A stretch of 64,000 nt of DNA from Terriglobia bacterium (GTDB taxonomy: Bacteria > Acidobacteriota > Terriglobia > Bryobacterales > Bryobacteraceae), in NCBI GenBank assembly GCA_020073305.1, contig JAIQFK010000001.1, positions 310,001 through 374,000 of the forward strand, read 5' to 3'. The translations under genes and the position numbers were made by a program. Position 1 is the stretch's first letter; each line of letters begins with the position of its first letter. A model generated the notes under the pieces. The model had not been told where the DNA came from. It saw only the letters and a list, made by a program, of their open reading frames with translations, and did not search any database. Below, one piece after another: positions 36,999 to 45,663 of the stretch.

Positions 36999-38339
36999 TC
37001 AGAACGTCTTCGTGACCATCAAGTAGGGAAATGTGTAGCTGCCTCCCTTAGTGGATTGGATCAGATAAGCTCCGGGAAACAAGTGACCGACGCCCCCGCC
37101 AATGTTGGCCGTCTTGGTTAGCTGGTAAACCGCGTAGGAGTCCAACTCGAGGCCCACGTGGGCGCTGGTGGCTTTGGAGTTGAATACGCTCTTCGCGCCC
37201 GAAGCATCGTACATCGCATCCTTCACCGTGGCCAGCGACAGGTCGCGGAAATCCGTCACCAACTTGAGCTTGCGCAGCGGCATGAAGTCCACGCCCACGC
37301 GCCGGTTGCGCGAGTTGCGCCAGCCCAGCCGGTCGGCGATGCCCAACAGAGAATGAAAGCCGCCGTAACACTGATCGAAGGTCTCGTGATGGCCGTCCTT
37401 GGAGCCGTGATCCCCGGAAGCGTGGTCGTACTCTGCGCTGATGCGTGGCTTCCACGCCGAGCTATTGATGGTCCAGCCAATGGCGTGAGCTCCTGCCAGC
37501 CCCGAGATCCCGTCGCCTGCGTAGGAGCCCCATTGACTGACGATGAGCGTGGAGTAATCGAACCGGCCGGGCAGCCGGCCCACCATCCGCACGCCGCCGT
37601 TGAACGAATCCGACTCGCCATGACGGCTGCTCTCGGAAACCACGTTCAATTGGGTTCTATAGAAAAGGAACGGCTCGATCGAGGCCTTGGGCACGAGCTT
37701 GTCCAGCCAGCCATACGCGCCGGACATGCGGTCGCCAGGCCTATGCCGGTCAAAGCGAGTGGGGTCGGGTAACATGGCCGAAGCCGTGAGCACGTCCACC
37801 TTAAGACCCGACTGTTTGTACGACACCACCGCGCCATCCAAAGTGCGGCCGGTGTTGCCCCAATCGGAGGGCGTTATCAGCCAGCCGCCGGCATAAGTCA
37901 TCTCCTGCCGGCCTACACGAGCCATGTACCCGCTGCGTTCCCCATCTCCCACCTGGACGTAGGCCTGGCGCAGATCCACCGGGTCCTGCATCGAGCCGGC
38001 GGGGTTCTGGTACGCGAAAGCACGCGTGTCCTGGCCTTGCACAACAAACTGCAGCCACGACTCCGGCTTGATGGTCACATCCAGCCGCACGCGATTCAAA
38101 TCGTAAAGCTGATCAGCGCCTTTTTTGAATCCGACACCGAAGGGGGCCTCCATGCGGTTGCGTTCCAATACGCCGAATTTCAGCCAGGCCGGCCAAGCAC
38201 TCGACTCGGCTGGCGATTGTTCAGCAACAGTGTTGCTGGGTTGGGTTGTGGTATCTGCGTCTTCAGCCGCTAAGGCGGAGCCAGCCGGTTGAAACGTGTG
38301 ACAGAAAAATACGAAGGTTGGAAGTGCTAAGCGTCGCAT
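36999..38339 (-). CDS. Alginate-export-type outer-membrane porin
   Basis: 446 residues with a signal peptide (L-P-T-F-V-F-F-C...A-L-A-A) and the body of the alginate-export (AlgE-like) porin family: R-V-R-L-D-V-T-I-K-P...L-Q-F-V-V-Q-G-Q-D-T-R-A-F, D-L-R-Q-A-Y-V-Q-V, R-V-G-R-Q-E-M-T-Y, then barrel strands up to a C-terminal Phe. In Acidobacteria these proteins are general outer-membrane pores and need not move alginate. A hairpin (GACAGC...GCTGTC) covers its stop and may help terminate. Confidence 0.8.
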   Translation of the reverse strand: MRRLALPTFVFFCHTFQPAGSALAAEDADTTTQPSNTVAEQSPAESSAWPAWLKFGVLERNRMEAPFGVGFKKGADQLYDLNRVRLDVTIKPESWLQFVVQGQDTRAFAYQNPAGSMQDPVDLRQAYVQVGDGERSGYMARVGRQEMTYAGGWLITPSDWGNTGRTLDGAVVSYKQSGLKVDVLTASAMLPDPTRFDRHRPGDRMSGAYGWLDKLVPKASIEPFLFYRTQLNVVSESSRHGESDSFNGGVRMVGRLPGRFDYSTLIVSQWGSYAGDGISGLAGAHAIGWTINSSAWKPRISAEYDHASGDHGSKDGHHETFDQCYGGFHSLLGIADRLGWRNSRNRRVGVDFMPLRKLKLVTDFRDLSLATVKDAMYDASGAKSVFNSKATSAHVGLELDSYAVYQLTKTANIGGGVGHLFPGAYLIQSTKGGSYTFPYLMVTKTF

Positions 38340-38352
38340 AGAAGTCTACTCC

Positions 38353-38368
38353 GCGAGGAGCGCCTCGC
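38353..38368 (-). promoter_or_regulatory. Hairpin directly upstream of the porin ribosome site
   Basis: GCGAGG-AGCG-CCTCGC forms a perfect 6-base stem whose end touches the GGAG ribosome site (38352-38349) of the porin gene, 9 bases before the ATG. Such placement could affect translation start, but the stem is short. Confidence 0.35.
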
Positions 38369-38840
38369 AGTAGGCTCTTCGGCGACGGCAGTGGGAAGTG
38401 TGAAAGCAACAACCTTAGTTGTGGGGACGGTTTGACTGAGCTTGACGACGACAGCTGTAAGTGATGACTAAGTGGGTAAGATCACCGAAAGCTAAGTGTG
38501 TGGTCTCGCTGCCGATATGCATTGTATGGAAATCGCTATCGGCATAAAAGCTCAAGTGCTGGGAATGATCTTTCTGCCTGTGCTAACAATGTTGGGGACG
38601 ATGGGTGCTGCCTGGTTAAGAAGGACCTGCCGGAAGTGGGCGATCGAAGGAGCTTGTAGTTCTCCTGGTAGGCCACCAGTCCATCCGTTGGCCGACGACG
38701 CTGAGCGTGAAACCGGACCGGTTAAAGTTCGATGAGCCGCGACTTTGTCATGCTAATTGGGCGCGCCCCGGCACGCGGTGTTATCCAAGAACCAGATCGT
38801 TGGTCCAAATGGTGATGACAGCTTCTTCTGACAATGGGGG
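38369..38840. other. Apparently decayed intergenic sequence
   Basis: About 470 bases of less GC-rich sequence with many stop codons. The longest plus-strand frame (38496-38735) has one hydrophobic stretch (G-M-I-F-L-P-V-L-T-M-L-G-T-M-G-A) but no family I recognise and no ribosome site. Probably the remains of one or more lost genes. Confidence 0.4.
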
Positions 38841-39361
38841 CTAGCTCAGCACCGACTCGAGCCCGTGCAGTTCCTGGCTGGTGAGCACCTGGTCAATGTC
38901 CAGCAGAATTTTGACATTGCCCTTGATCTTGGCCATGCCGAGCAGGTACGGGGTCACCACGCCCCGGCCGAAATCCGGTGTGTCCTCGATATCTCCGGGC
39001 ACCAGATTGAGAACCTCGGCCACTCCATCCACCACAATGCCCATGAGCATGTTGTGGGAATCGGCCTCGACTTGCACCACGATGATGCACGTGCGCTGCG
39101 TGTATTCGATTTCCGGCAACCCGAACTTCAGGCGCAGATCCACCACGGGGATCACTTTCCCGCGCAGATTGATGACTCCCTTCACATACCCGGCGTCTGC
39201 GGCACGTCTGTGATGTCCTGAATGCCCATGATTTCCCGCACCTTCAGCACGCGAATCCCGAATTCTTCGCAGCCCAGATGAAAGACCAGGTATTTGCCTG
39301 CCCGGTGCTCGGTCTTGGCCGCCGGGCTGTTCTCTAGCTGTTCGATTCCGGTTGATGACAT
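38841..39361 (-). pseudogene. cheW: Frameshifted CheW (copy 2)
   Basis: Reading from ATG 39361 the protein matches CheW copy 3 almost exactly for about 55 residues, then one G missing from the ccCGGGcg run (39189-39193; copy 3 has cccgggcg) shifts the frame and gives a stop after Q-T-P-G-M. The other frame continues the CheW sequence intact to V-L-S at 38841. One further change turns the Arg of L-G-R-E-E-F into Cys. Only a truncated ~57-residue product would be made unless the ribosome shifts. Confidence 0.85.
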
Positions 39362-39469
39362 AGTTTTTATCGACTAGGAAGCGGAGCCTCAAGCAGCTCC
39401 GAGGCCCTAGATGGAGCCCCGCACGCCGCTCCCAGGATCAATCGGGAAAACCGTGCCGGGACTTTAGGG
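38863..39469. repeat. cheW-plus-leader repeat, copy A
   Basis: About 607 bases nearly identical to 42373-42980, covering most of cheW and some 108 bases of upstream leader. Similarity ends at the shared gggactttaggg. The leader includes an inverted repeat CGGAGC...GCTCCG. Confidence 0.9.
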
Positions 39470-39490
39470 CGGTCACGTATCCCGGCTGTG

Positions 39491-40936
39491 CTAGCGGACG
39501 GAATGCTGGCTGCCTGCTTCCGCACCACCACCCACCATGGCGTTCAAACGCGTGACAATAGCCCGCAGTGTGTCGGATTGCGCGCTCAACTCCTCGCTGG
39601 CGGAGGCGCTTTCCTCCGCGTTGGCCGCGGTGGTCTGGGTCACCTTCTCCATTTGAGTGATGGCCTTGGCCACCTGCTCAATGCCGCGCGCCTGCTCCTC
39701 GCTCCCGAGCTTCACTTCGTCCACCAGCGTCTTTGCCTTGCTGGCGCTGTCGGTGATCGATCGAACCGCCGTGGCCACCTGCTCCAACTTGGTTTTGCCG
39801 TCGTTGGATTTGGCGATGGATTCCTCGATCAGCCCGGCGGTATCCTTGGCCGCCTGCGCGCAGCGCTGCGCCAGATTGCGCACTTCGTCGGCCACCACCG
39901 CGAACCCCATGCCCGCTTCACCGGCCCGCGCCGCTTCCACCGCCGCGTTCAACGCCAGTATGTTGGTTTGGAACGCGATCTCATCGATGACCTTGATGAT
40001 CTTGGAGATCTTATCGCTGGACGCGTTAATCTCGTTCATCGAGGTCACCATTTGCGCCAGGTTCCCGTTGGCCTCCTCGACCCGCTGGGCGGCTTCCACC
40101 ATGTTCTCTGCCGCGACGTTGGAATTCTCCGCGTTCTTGCGCGCCATGGAGTTGATCTCTTCGCTCGACGCTGAGGTCTCCTCGATGGATGCAGCCTGTT
40201 CGGAAGATCCCTGCGCCAGCGACTGGCTGGAGGACGAGACCTGCGAAGCCGCGGCAGCCACCTGCTCGGCGCCGTCGGCCATCTCGCCCGCCAACTGCCG
40301 CAGAGCGCTGGATAACCTCACGACAGTGACGATCGAAGCCGCACTAATCCCGATGAACGCCGCCAACAGCGCCAGGGTCACTTGCCAGATCTGCCGGCTC
40401 GCTGATTCCACCAGCACCACCCGCGCCGTCGCGCTCCGTTTGACCAGCAAATCCACGATTTTGTCGACGGTATCCGTGGGGGCTCGGTCCTGCCCCTTCA
40501 CCATCTGATCTACTTCTTTCATGTTGAGCCCTTTGGCCTGACTAAAAGCTTGCAGACCCGCGGCATACTTGTTGCCCAGTTCCCCATGGGCCTGTACGAA
40601 CTGCTCCAACAGGACGCGAACCTCCGGTTCTGACTCCACTTTCATGAGCGCCCCCCCCAGTTCCCTCACCTTGCTTTCCTGCCCATGAAACTCTTCGGAG
40701 TACTTCTGTAGCGCCGCCGGATCGGAGCCACGAATCAGAATGTCCTTCCAGGCCTGAACCTGCTTTTTGAAGGTCAACTGCATGTGGCGTGCCGAGTCCT
40801 GGTGCACCGTACCGGTCAGAACATCCTCATAGGCCGCGCTGAGTGCCTTCAAGCGAAAAATCAGGAAGGCGGAGGCACCGGTGCCAGTGAGGAGCGCGAT
40901 CGCCACGAGCAGCCAAATCTTCGTTGAAATTTTCAT
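39491..40936 (-). CDS. Methyl-accepting chemotaxis protein (second receptor)
   Basis: 481 residues: N-terminal membrane helix (~7-28), a periplasmic helical bundle of about 155 residues ([17 protein letters not shown] typical of helical-bundle sensors), a second membrane helix (~187-210) and the signalling domain with little room for HAMP. The sensor is unrelated in sequence to the one at 32312-33952, while the signalling half is nearly identical at DNA level. It ends shortly after the coiled coil (...S-Q-H-S-V-R) without the CheR/CheB docking pentapeptide. Its ATG overlaps the stop of the porin-like fragment upstream (ATGA). The broken cheW lies about 130 bases downstream. Confidence 0.93.
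   Translation of the reverse strand: MKISTKIWLLVAIALLTGTGASAFLIFRLKALSAAYEDVLTGTVHQDSARHMQLTFKKQVQAWKDILIRGSDPAALQKYSEEFHGQESKVRELGGALMKVESEPEVRVLLEQFVQAHGELGNKYAAGLQAFSQAKGLNMKEVDQMVKGQDRAPTDTVDKIVDLLVKRSATARVVLVESASRQIWQVTLALLAAFIGISAASIVTVVRLSSALRQLAGEMADGAEQVAAAASQVSSSSQSLAQGSSEQAASIEETSASSEEINSMARKNAENSNVAAENMVEAAQRVEEANGNLAQMVTSMNEINASSDKISKIIKVIDEIAFQTNILALNAAVEAARAGEAGMGFAVVADEVRNLAQRCAQAAKDTAGLIEESIAKSNDGKTKLEQVATAVRSITDSASKAKTLVDEVKLGSEEQARGIEQVAKAITQMEKVTQTTAANAEESASASEELSAQSDTLRAIVTRLNAMVGGGAEAGSQHSVR
39528..40304. repeat. Receptor signalling-domain repeat, copy 2
   Basis: Nearly identical partner of 32523-33299 at a constant offset of 7005 bases; similarity drops at both edges (proximal to the second membrane helix and in the C-terminal tail). 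Confidence 0.9.
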
Positions 40937-41568
40937 ATTGGTTCACCGAGACATCTACTTTCCACCCTAGGTGCGGACCCGGGCAGCACGTATCGCAGAT
41001 CGGCAAAGATCATGTGCGCGTGCGCATTGCTGGGCTGGCCCGTGGCCACGAACCACGGGTCGCGGGTCACGTACGAGTACTGGAGGATCATCTGGAGGGC
41101 TCCGAACTTCGGATCCTTCCAAAACGTCTGCGTCGATCCGAAAGAGGGCTCCTGGATGACGCGATTCTGGCCCGCGCCTGAACCCGGATAGCCGTATCCA
41201 ATCCACTTGTTGGTCGCCGGATCCATGGCGATGTTCTTGGGGATGTAGACTCCACCCCAGTAGGCGTATAAGAGCAACTTCTTGAATTGACATTCGAACC
41301 CGTCGGTGGTCGAATTGGCGTGAACCGGCGAGAGGCTGCCGTCGGGACGCACGATCAGGTCCGGAGCCAGACCGAAAATCCAGCGGCCACCGCCATCACT
41401 GACGAAGTTGTTGCTGATCAGGCGGAAGTTCTTCACTAACTCCAGTCTCGAAGCCGGCCGAAGGTTCGTTACATCGAGATCGTGCTGGTTTATCTCCATG
41501 GGCTTCGCCGTACAGGGATCTGGGTTGCGCTGGATGCTCCCGTTCCGGCGATGACGACACATCTTCAT
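40933..41568 (-). pseudogene. C-terminal fragment of a porin-like outer-membrane protein
   Basis: 211 codons. From about residue 45 the sequence looks like the C-terminal barrel strands of a large acidobacterial outer-membrane protein (F-R-L-I-S-N-N-F-V-S-D-G-G-G-R-W-I-F-G, L-L-L-Y-A-Y-W-G-G-V-Y, T-F-W-K-D-P-K-F-G-A-L, F-A-D-L-R-Y-V-L-P). The first ~25 residues are basic, with no signal peptide, so the protein could not be exported. I infer a 5'-truncated gene. Its stop overlaps the receptor start (ATGA), so translation of this fragment may feed ribosomes to the receptor gene. Confidence 0.6.
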
Positions 41569-41594
41569 TTTTGGTCGCCTCTGGTGCGGCGCTC

Positions 41595-42332
41595 CTAACG
41601 TCCAGACGCCCCTGGCAGCACAACCCGGTTATGCCGCGATCGAAAAGCCACCGGTTCAAGAAAGTCTACCTTTCCGGATTCCAGTTCGTAGACTGCACCC
41701 ACAAATATCACCTTCCCGGACTCGCTCAACTCGGTCAGCACCGGGCTGCAGCGCGCGATGTCATCAAGATTCTGATGCACGCTCGCGTACACGGCGCTGG
41801 TCCACAGGTCGCCGGTTCGCGCAGCGTGTTCCAGACTCGGGCGAATCGCCGACAAGATCCGTTCCAGATTGATGCCTGCTGGATCCGGCTTCGCCGGTGC
41901 TGGCGTTTCCATGGCCGCCTTGACAGCACCGCACGACGTATGTCCCATTACCACCACCAGCGGCACCTGCAGGTGCTCCGCTGCGTATTCCATGCTGCCC
42001 AGGACCGCCTGGTCGGGTACCGCGCCCGCTGTGCGAACAACAAACAGATCTCCCAATCCCTGGTTGAAAATCAGCTCCGGCGGTACCCGGGAGTCGGAAC
42101 AAGTAAGTACGGTGGCGAAAGGATGCTGGTTCCCGGCCACTTCCGCCCGCCGAGCCCCGCCGCTCCGGCTCAAATCGATCTTTCCGGCTCGATATGCCAC
42201 ATTGCCGCGACGTAGCCTCTCCAGCCCTTGTTCGGCAGTGGACCGTTGCTCACCCGCCGCCAGTCCGTTGGCGCTGATCGCCGCCAAACATACCCAACAA
42301 GCCCACATCATTCGTCTGGTCATTGTCCGCAT
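41595..42332 (-). CDS. Periplasmic beta-class carbonic anhydrase
   Basis: 245 residues. A signal peptide (M-M-W-A-C-W-V-C-L-A-A-I-S-A-N-G-L-A-A) precedes a beta-carbonic anhydrase with all key residues: zinc ligands C78, H131 and C134, and the D80/R82 dyad in C-S-D-S-R. It interconverts CO2 and bicarbonate outside the cytoplasm. It starts 12 bases after the stop of cheW copy 3 in the same direction, so the two are probably cotranscribed, an unusual pairing. Confidence 0.93.
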   Translation of the reverse strand: MRTMTRRMMWACWVCLAAISANGLAAGEQRSTAEQGLERLRRGNVAYRAGKIDLSRSGGARRAEVAGNQHPFATVLTCSDSRVPPELIFNQGLGDLFVVRTAGAVPDQAVLGSMEYAAEHLQVPLVVVMGHTSCGAVKAAMETPAPAKPDPAGINLERILSAIRPSLEHAARTGDLWTSAVYASVHQNLDDIARCSPVLTELSESGKVIFVGAVYELESGKVDFLEPVAFRSRHNRVVLPGASGR

Positions 42333-42344
42333 CGCCTCCTGATT

Positions 42345-42872
42345 TCAATTCCGGTCAAGGACGGTTTCCAGTCCGTGCAGTTCCTGGCTGGTCATGACCT
42401 GATCAATATCCAGCAGGATTTTGACTTTGCCCTTGATCTTGGCCATTCCCAGCAGGTAAGGCGTCACCACCCCCCGGCCGAAATCCGGTGTGTCCTCGAT
42501 ATCGCCGGGCACGAGATTGAGAACCTCGGCCACTCCATCCACCACAATGCCCATGAGCATGTTGTGGGAATCGGCCTCGACTTGCACCACGATGATGCAC
42601 GTGCGCTGCGTGTATTCGATTTCCGGCAACCCGAACTTCAGGCGCAGATCCACCACGGGGATCACTTTCCCGCGCAGATTGATGACTCCCTTCACATACC
42701 CGGGCGTCTGCGGCACGTCTGTGATGTCCTGAATGCCCATGATTTCCCGCACCTTCAGCACACGAATCCCGAATTCTTCGCGGCCCAGATGAAAGACCAG
42801 GTATTTGCCTGCCCGGTGCTCGGTCTTGGCCGCCGGGCTGTTCTCTAGCTGTTCGATTCCGGTTGATGACAT
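42345..42872 (-). CDS. cheW: Chemotaxis coupling protein CheW (copy 3)
   Basis: 175 residues, intact, with all CheW landmarks ([37 protein letters not shown]). It is nearly identical at DNA level to the frameshifted copy 2 and clearly less similar to copy 1. It leads a string with carbonic anhydrase, porin fragment and receptor, all on the minus strand. A shared ~108-base leader lies upstream. Confidence 0.95.
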   Translation of the reverse strand: MSSTGIEQLENSPAAKTEHRAGKYLVFHLGREEFGIRVLKVREIMGIQDITDVPQTPGYVKGVINLRGKVIPVVDLRLKFGLPEIEYTQRTCIIVVQVEADSHNMLMGIVVDGVAEVLNLVPGDIEDTPDFGRGVVTPYLLGMAKIKGKVKILLDIDQVMTSQELHGLETVLDRN

Positions 42873-42980
42873 AGTTTTTATCGACTAGGAGGCGGAGCCT
42901 CAAGCAGCTCCGAGGCCCTAGATGGAGCCCCGCACGCCGCTCCCAGGATCAATCGGGAAAACCGGGCCGGGACTTTAGGG
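42373..42980. repeat. cheW-plus-leader repeat, copy B
   Basis: Partner of 38863-39469. The offset changes from 3510 to 3511 across the single-base deletion in copy A. Confidence 0.9.
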
Positions 42981-43079
42981 ACAGGTGCCATCCTCGGCGA
43001 ACGGAACTACTGTAGGCAGGGTGAATTCTCGTTCGGTATCTTTGGGTTCCTCACGGAGATATCACAGCCATAGATACGC

Positions 43080-43175
43080 ATGAATGCTCGTCATCGCCAT
43101 GGGTTGACACGTGTATCTGCCGCTAATATTAGTCGGTGCTTTGGGAGTACCCACCCTTAGCCAAGCGCGGCTGCC
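43080..43175 (+). pseudogene. Remnant of a second VWFA-protein signal peptide
   Basis: The leader ccatagatacgcatgaa (43068-43084) is the same as before the intact VWFA gene (35944-35960). The following bases encode, with one frameshift, V-Y-L-P-L-I-L-V-G-A-L-G-V-P-T, against V-Y-L-P-L-M-L-L-G-A-L-G-V-P-S of the intact protein. Similarity fades after about 100 bases and no VWFA domain follows. Confidence 0.7.
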
Positions 43176-43328
43176 CTCGTGGAGTACTCGGGCTGAGATG
43201 AAGACGTGTGTTTCGGACCACTGTCGGACCGAACGGGTAGTCCAACCCTGGGGTATTACCTCACAGCGGGTAATCTAGCCAGCCAATGCAACGAGGATCC
43301 AGTCGTCGCAGCGGCAGAACACTTCGAC
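43176..43328. other. Intergenic remnant sequence
   Basis: About 150 bases between the VWFA remnant and the end of the minus-strand secreted gene. I see no gene; probably further decay of the duplicated block. Confidence 0.35.
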
Positions 43329-43958
43329 CTACTGCTGATCCTTCTTCTGCTCGCCTTTGCGATAGAGAGTAGGCGCCTTGCGCTTTTCGCCTTCCTTCTT
43401 TTCCGCGGCCTTCTTCTGCTCGAGTTCCTCGGTCGACATGGCGGCCTCGAGTTCTTTCTTTTCTTTCCGCTCCTTGGCCTGGACCTCGGTGGCGCGCCGC
43501 CCGAGATCTTCCTGCGAAAGCTCGAGGGAATCGCGTGTGGTGTCTAACGCCTGTTTGAGAGCAAATTCATAGCGAGCCACGTCCTTGGGCTGGCTTTCCT
43601 CAATCTTCTCCAGCTCTTCGAGCAACTCCTTCTCTCCAGCCGCCACCGCGGCCATGCCTTCCTTGATGTCCAGCTTGCGCTTGAGCGCGTCGTCGGCCAC
43701 GGTATCGATGGCGTCGATAATCTGGCTGTAGTCTTCGAGCGCATCGTGCACCAGAATGGAGCGCCCGGCCTTCTCCTTGGAAAGCGCGCTGTGCGCCAGG
43801 TTGAGGCGCTGCTTGGCCAAATGCACATACAGCTTCAGACGGTCGTTCGGATCCTGCGCCAGGCGGACCTGGTCGGTCTCGTCAGCCGTCAGGAAATCCC
43901 GCTCCGCGAATGACGACGGCACGACCATCAGTCCGAGTACTATCAAAAGCGGTTTCAC
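43329..43958 (-). CDS. Secreted charged hypothetical protein
   Basis: 209 residues with a signal peptide ([18 protein letters not shown]). The mature part is helical and very charged: a [17 protein letters not shown] region, a helical middle, and a Lys/Glu-rich coiled-coil tail. I do not recognise a named domain. It ends the three-gene string TPR protein, small secreted protein, this gene, with 4-base overlaps, which suggests a periplasmic complex. A decayed copy of its tail is found at 35624-35827. Confidence 0.75.
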   Translation of the reverse strand: MKPLLIVLGLMVVPSSFAERDFLTADETDQVRLAQDPNDRLKLYVHLAKQRLNLAHSALSKEKAGRSILVHDALEDYSQIIDAIDTVADDALKRKLDIKEGMAAVAAGEKELLEELEKIEESQPKDVARYEFALKQALDTTRDSLELSQEDLGRRATEVQAKERKEKKELEAAMSTEELEQKKAAEKKEGEKRKAPTLYRKGEQKKDQQ

Positions 43959-44404
43959 TTGTTTTTCCCCATTATGCCGTCCAGCAGGGCATCATGTATC
44001 TTCTGCACGGTTCCAATTACACGGTCCACCGCCGGACGGTCCGCCACACTCATGGCTTCGCGGAAGCTGTCCAGCTTGCGAAGGAGTTCGCGGCTTTTGA
44101 GTTCGGCGTACTTGAAGTGTTTCGGGCTGCGGCTTGGGTTCTTACCGGTTTCCTTCAATGAGCTATGGGCCAGTTCGACGGAACGCTGCACCTCATCCAG
44201 CAAGGCCGACATCCCCGGGTTATCGCCCTTATCGTACGCATCCCGAGCCTGTTTGAGCACGGAGTCGGCATGGTCCAGGGCGAGGTGCGCCCGCTTGTCC
44301 GGATGCGGTTCCGACTGAACGCGGGCCAGGTCGTCCGCAGGCGGCCCGACGGGCTTGTCGCCCATGGCTGCCAGCGGTAGAAGAAGGAAAATTGCCAACT
44401 TCAT
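43955..44404 (-). CDS. Small secreted helical hypothetical protein
   Basis: 149 residues with a short signal peptide ([15 protein letters not shown]). The rest is predicted helical ([28 protein letters not shown], with P-H-P-D-K-R near the start). The D-x-R/K-L-x-L-x-x-x-A pattern resembles the N-terminal part of its downstream neighbour, so the two may be distant relatives. It overlaps both neighbours by 4 bases. Confidence 0.75.
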   Translation of the reverse strand: MKLAIFLLLPLAAMGDKPVGPPADDLARVQSEPHPDKRAHLALDHADSVLKQARDAYDKGDNPGMSALLDEVQRSVELAHSSLKETGKNPSRSPKHFKYAELKSRELLRKLDSFREAMSVADRPAVDRVIGTVQKIHDALLDGIMGKNK

Positions 44405-45618
44405 TTCTTGCTCAACATTCTCTCGATAATCCGGGCCCTTTGGCGGGCTTTGAATTCCTCGTCCGGATTCTTGCCTTCGCTCGAGGCCAGAAACTTCTGG
44501 TACGCCTCGAGCGCCGGCTTGAACTGGTGAAGCTTATCCAGAATGATGGCACGCAGATAGTAGTCGCCGGGGATTTCCTGTCCCAAGGCGTGAACGCGAT
44601 CGAGCGCCGCCAGCGCTTGCGGATACTGTTCCGCCAGGGTCAAGACGCCGGCCAATTCATTCCAGACCTCCTTGGCCTCCGGCTTCTGCTGCGCGGCAGT
44701 GGCGAATTGATTCGCGGCAGGCATGAATTGCCGTTCATCGCGCAGCGCGCGTCCGTAGGCCATGCGCAGATCGTAGCTCGCCGGTTCGGACGCCACGGCC
44801 TTTCCAAGCTGTTCGATAGATTTCGCCGGCTCTTTGTTCATCTGATAGGCGGTGGCCAAGGCGAGACGATTGGCGGACGTCGCGTCGCGCGCCACCGCTT
44901 TCTCCAGGTAGGGAATAGCTTCTGCAAACCGCTTGTTCTCCACCAGCAGCTCGCCTAGCCGCTCCTGGGCGCCGACATTGTCCGGGAACTTCTGATAAAT
45001 GGCAATGGCTTCATCCGGCTGATGATTCTGCTCGAAGAGCCCGGGCAATTCCAGCAGCGCATCATTGAAGCTGGCATCGAGCTGAGCGGCCCGCCGGAAA
45101 TGCTCAGCGGCATCATTCAGGCGATTCTGTTTGGCCTGCGCCCGCGCGAGACCCAGTTGGGCAGCGGCCGACCTGGCGTCGAGCTCCACCGCCGCCTGGT
45201 AGTGCGGTTCCGCCCGCGCCGCATCCCCCACGGCGAGCAGCGCCTCCGCCAGGTGCCACTGTGCGCGAAATTCTTTGGGCTTGGTTTCGACCGCCGCCTG
45301 GAGATGCGGCGCCGCTTCTACCGGCCGCTTGAGTCGCAGCAGCAGAATGCCCAGGTTGAGTTCGGCCTGATACAAACCGGGCTTGAGTTGGAGCGTCTTT
45401 TGATACTCGGGAATGGCGTCGGTGTCCTTGCCGAGAAGGCTCTGGGCGAGCGCCAGGTGGAAATGCGCCGCGTAATCGGCCGGATCCGCCTGGACGGCCT
45501 GCACAAACAGTTGCGCCGCCTGGTCGTATTGCTTTGCTTCGAGCGCTTTCAACCCATCGGCCTGATAGTCCGTCGCGGGAGCGAACAGGAGAAACAAGGC
45601 CGAAATCGCCGCCCACAT
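44401..45618 (-). CDS. Secreted or membrane-anchored TPR-repeat protein
   Basis: 405 residues: an N-terminal hydrophobic stretch (I-S-A-L-F-L-L-F-A-P) followed by about ten tetratricopeptide repeats (for example A-A-Q-L-F-V-Q-A-V-Q-A-D-P-A-D-Y-A-A, A-E-L-N-L-G-I-L-L-L-R-L-K-R-P-V-E-A). TPR arrays hold protein complexes together. First of the three-gene string; the two small secreted proteins that follow may be its partners. Its ATG is 45 bases from the stop of the Solibacter-domain gene upstream on the same strand. Confidence 0.88.
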   Translation of the reverse strand: MWAAISALFLLFAPATDYQADGLKALEAKQYDQAAQLFVQAVQADPADYAAHFHLALAQSLLGKDTDAIPEYQKTLQLKPGLYQAELNLGILLLRLKRPVEAAPHLQAAVETKPKEFRAQWHLAEALLAVGDAARAEPHYQAAVELDARSAAAQLGLARAQAKQNRLNDAAEHFRRAAQLDASFNDALLELPGLFEQNHQPDEAIAIYQKFPDNVGAQERLGELLVENKRFAEAIPYLEKAVARDATSANRLALATAYQMNKEPAKSIEQLGKAVASEPASYDLRMAYGRALRDERQFMPAANQFATAAQQKPEAKEVWNELAGVLTLAEQYPQALAALDRVHALGQEIPGDYYLRAIILDKLHQFKPALEAYQKFLASSEGKNPDEEFKARQRARIIERMLSKK

Positions 45619-45663
45619 ATCTTCATTCTACTGATGTGGGCTGCTGGCGGGTTGGTCGTTCAT

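Noticed and set aside
38496-38735. 79-codon frame in the gap between the porin and the broken cheW
   Set aside because: One hydrophobic stretch, but no ribosome site or family match; surrounding sequence is full of stops.
42904-42917. GG-N10-GC spacing upstream of cheW copy 3 as a sigma-54 promoter
   Set aside because: The -24 half (GGGCCT) does not match the consensus, and such spacing is common by chance in GC-rich DNA.
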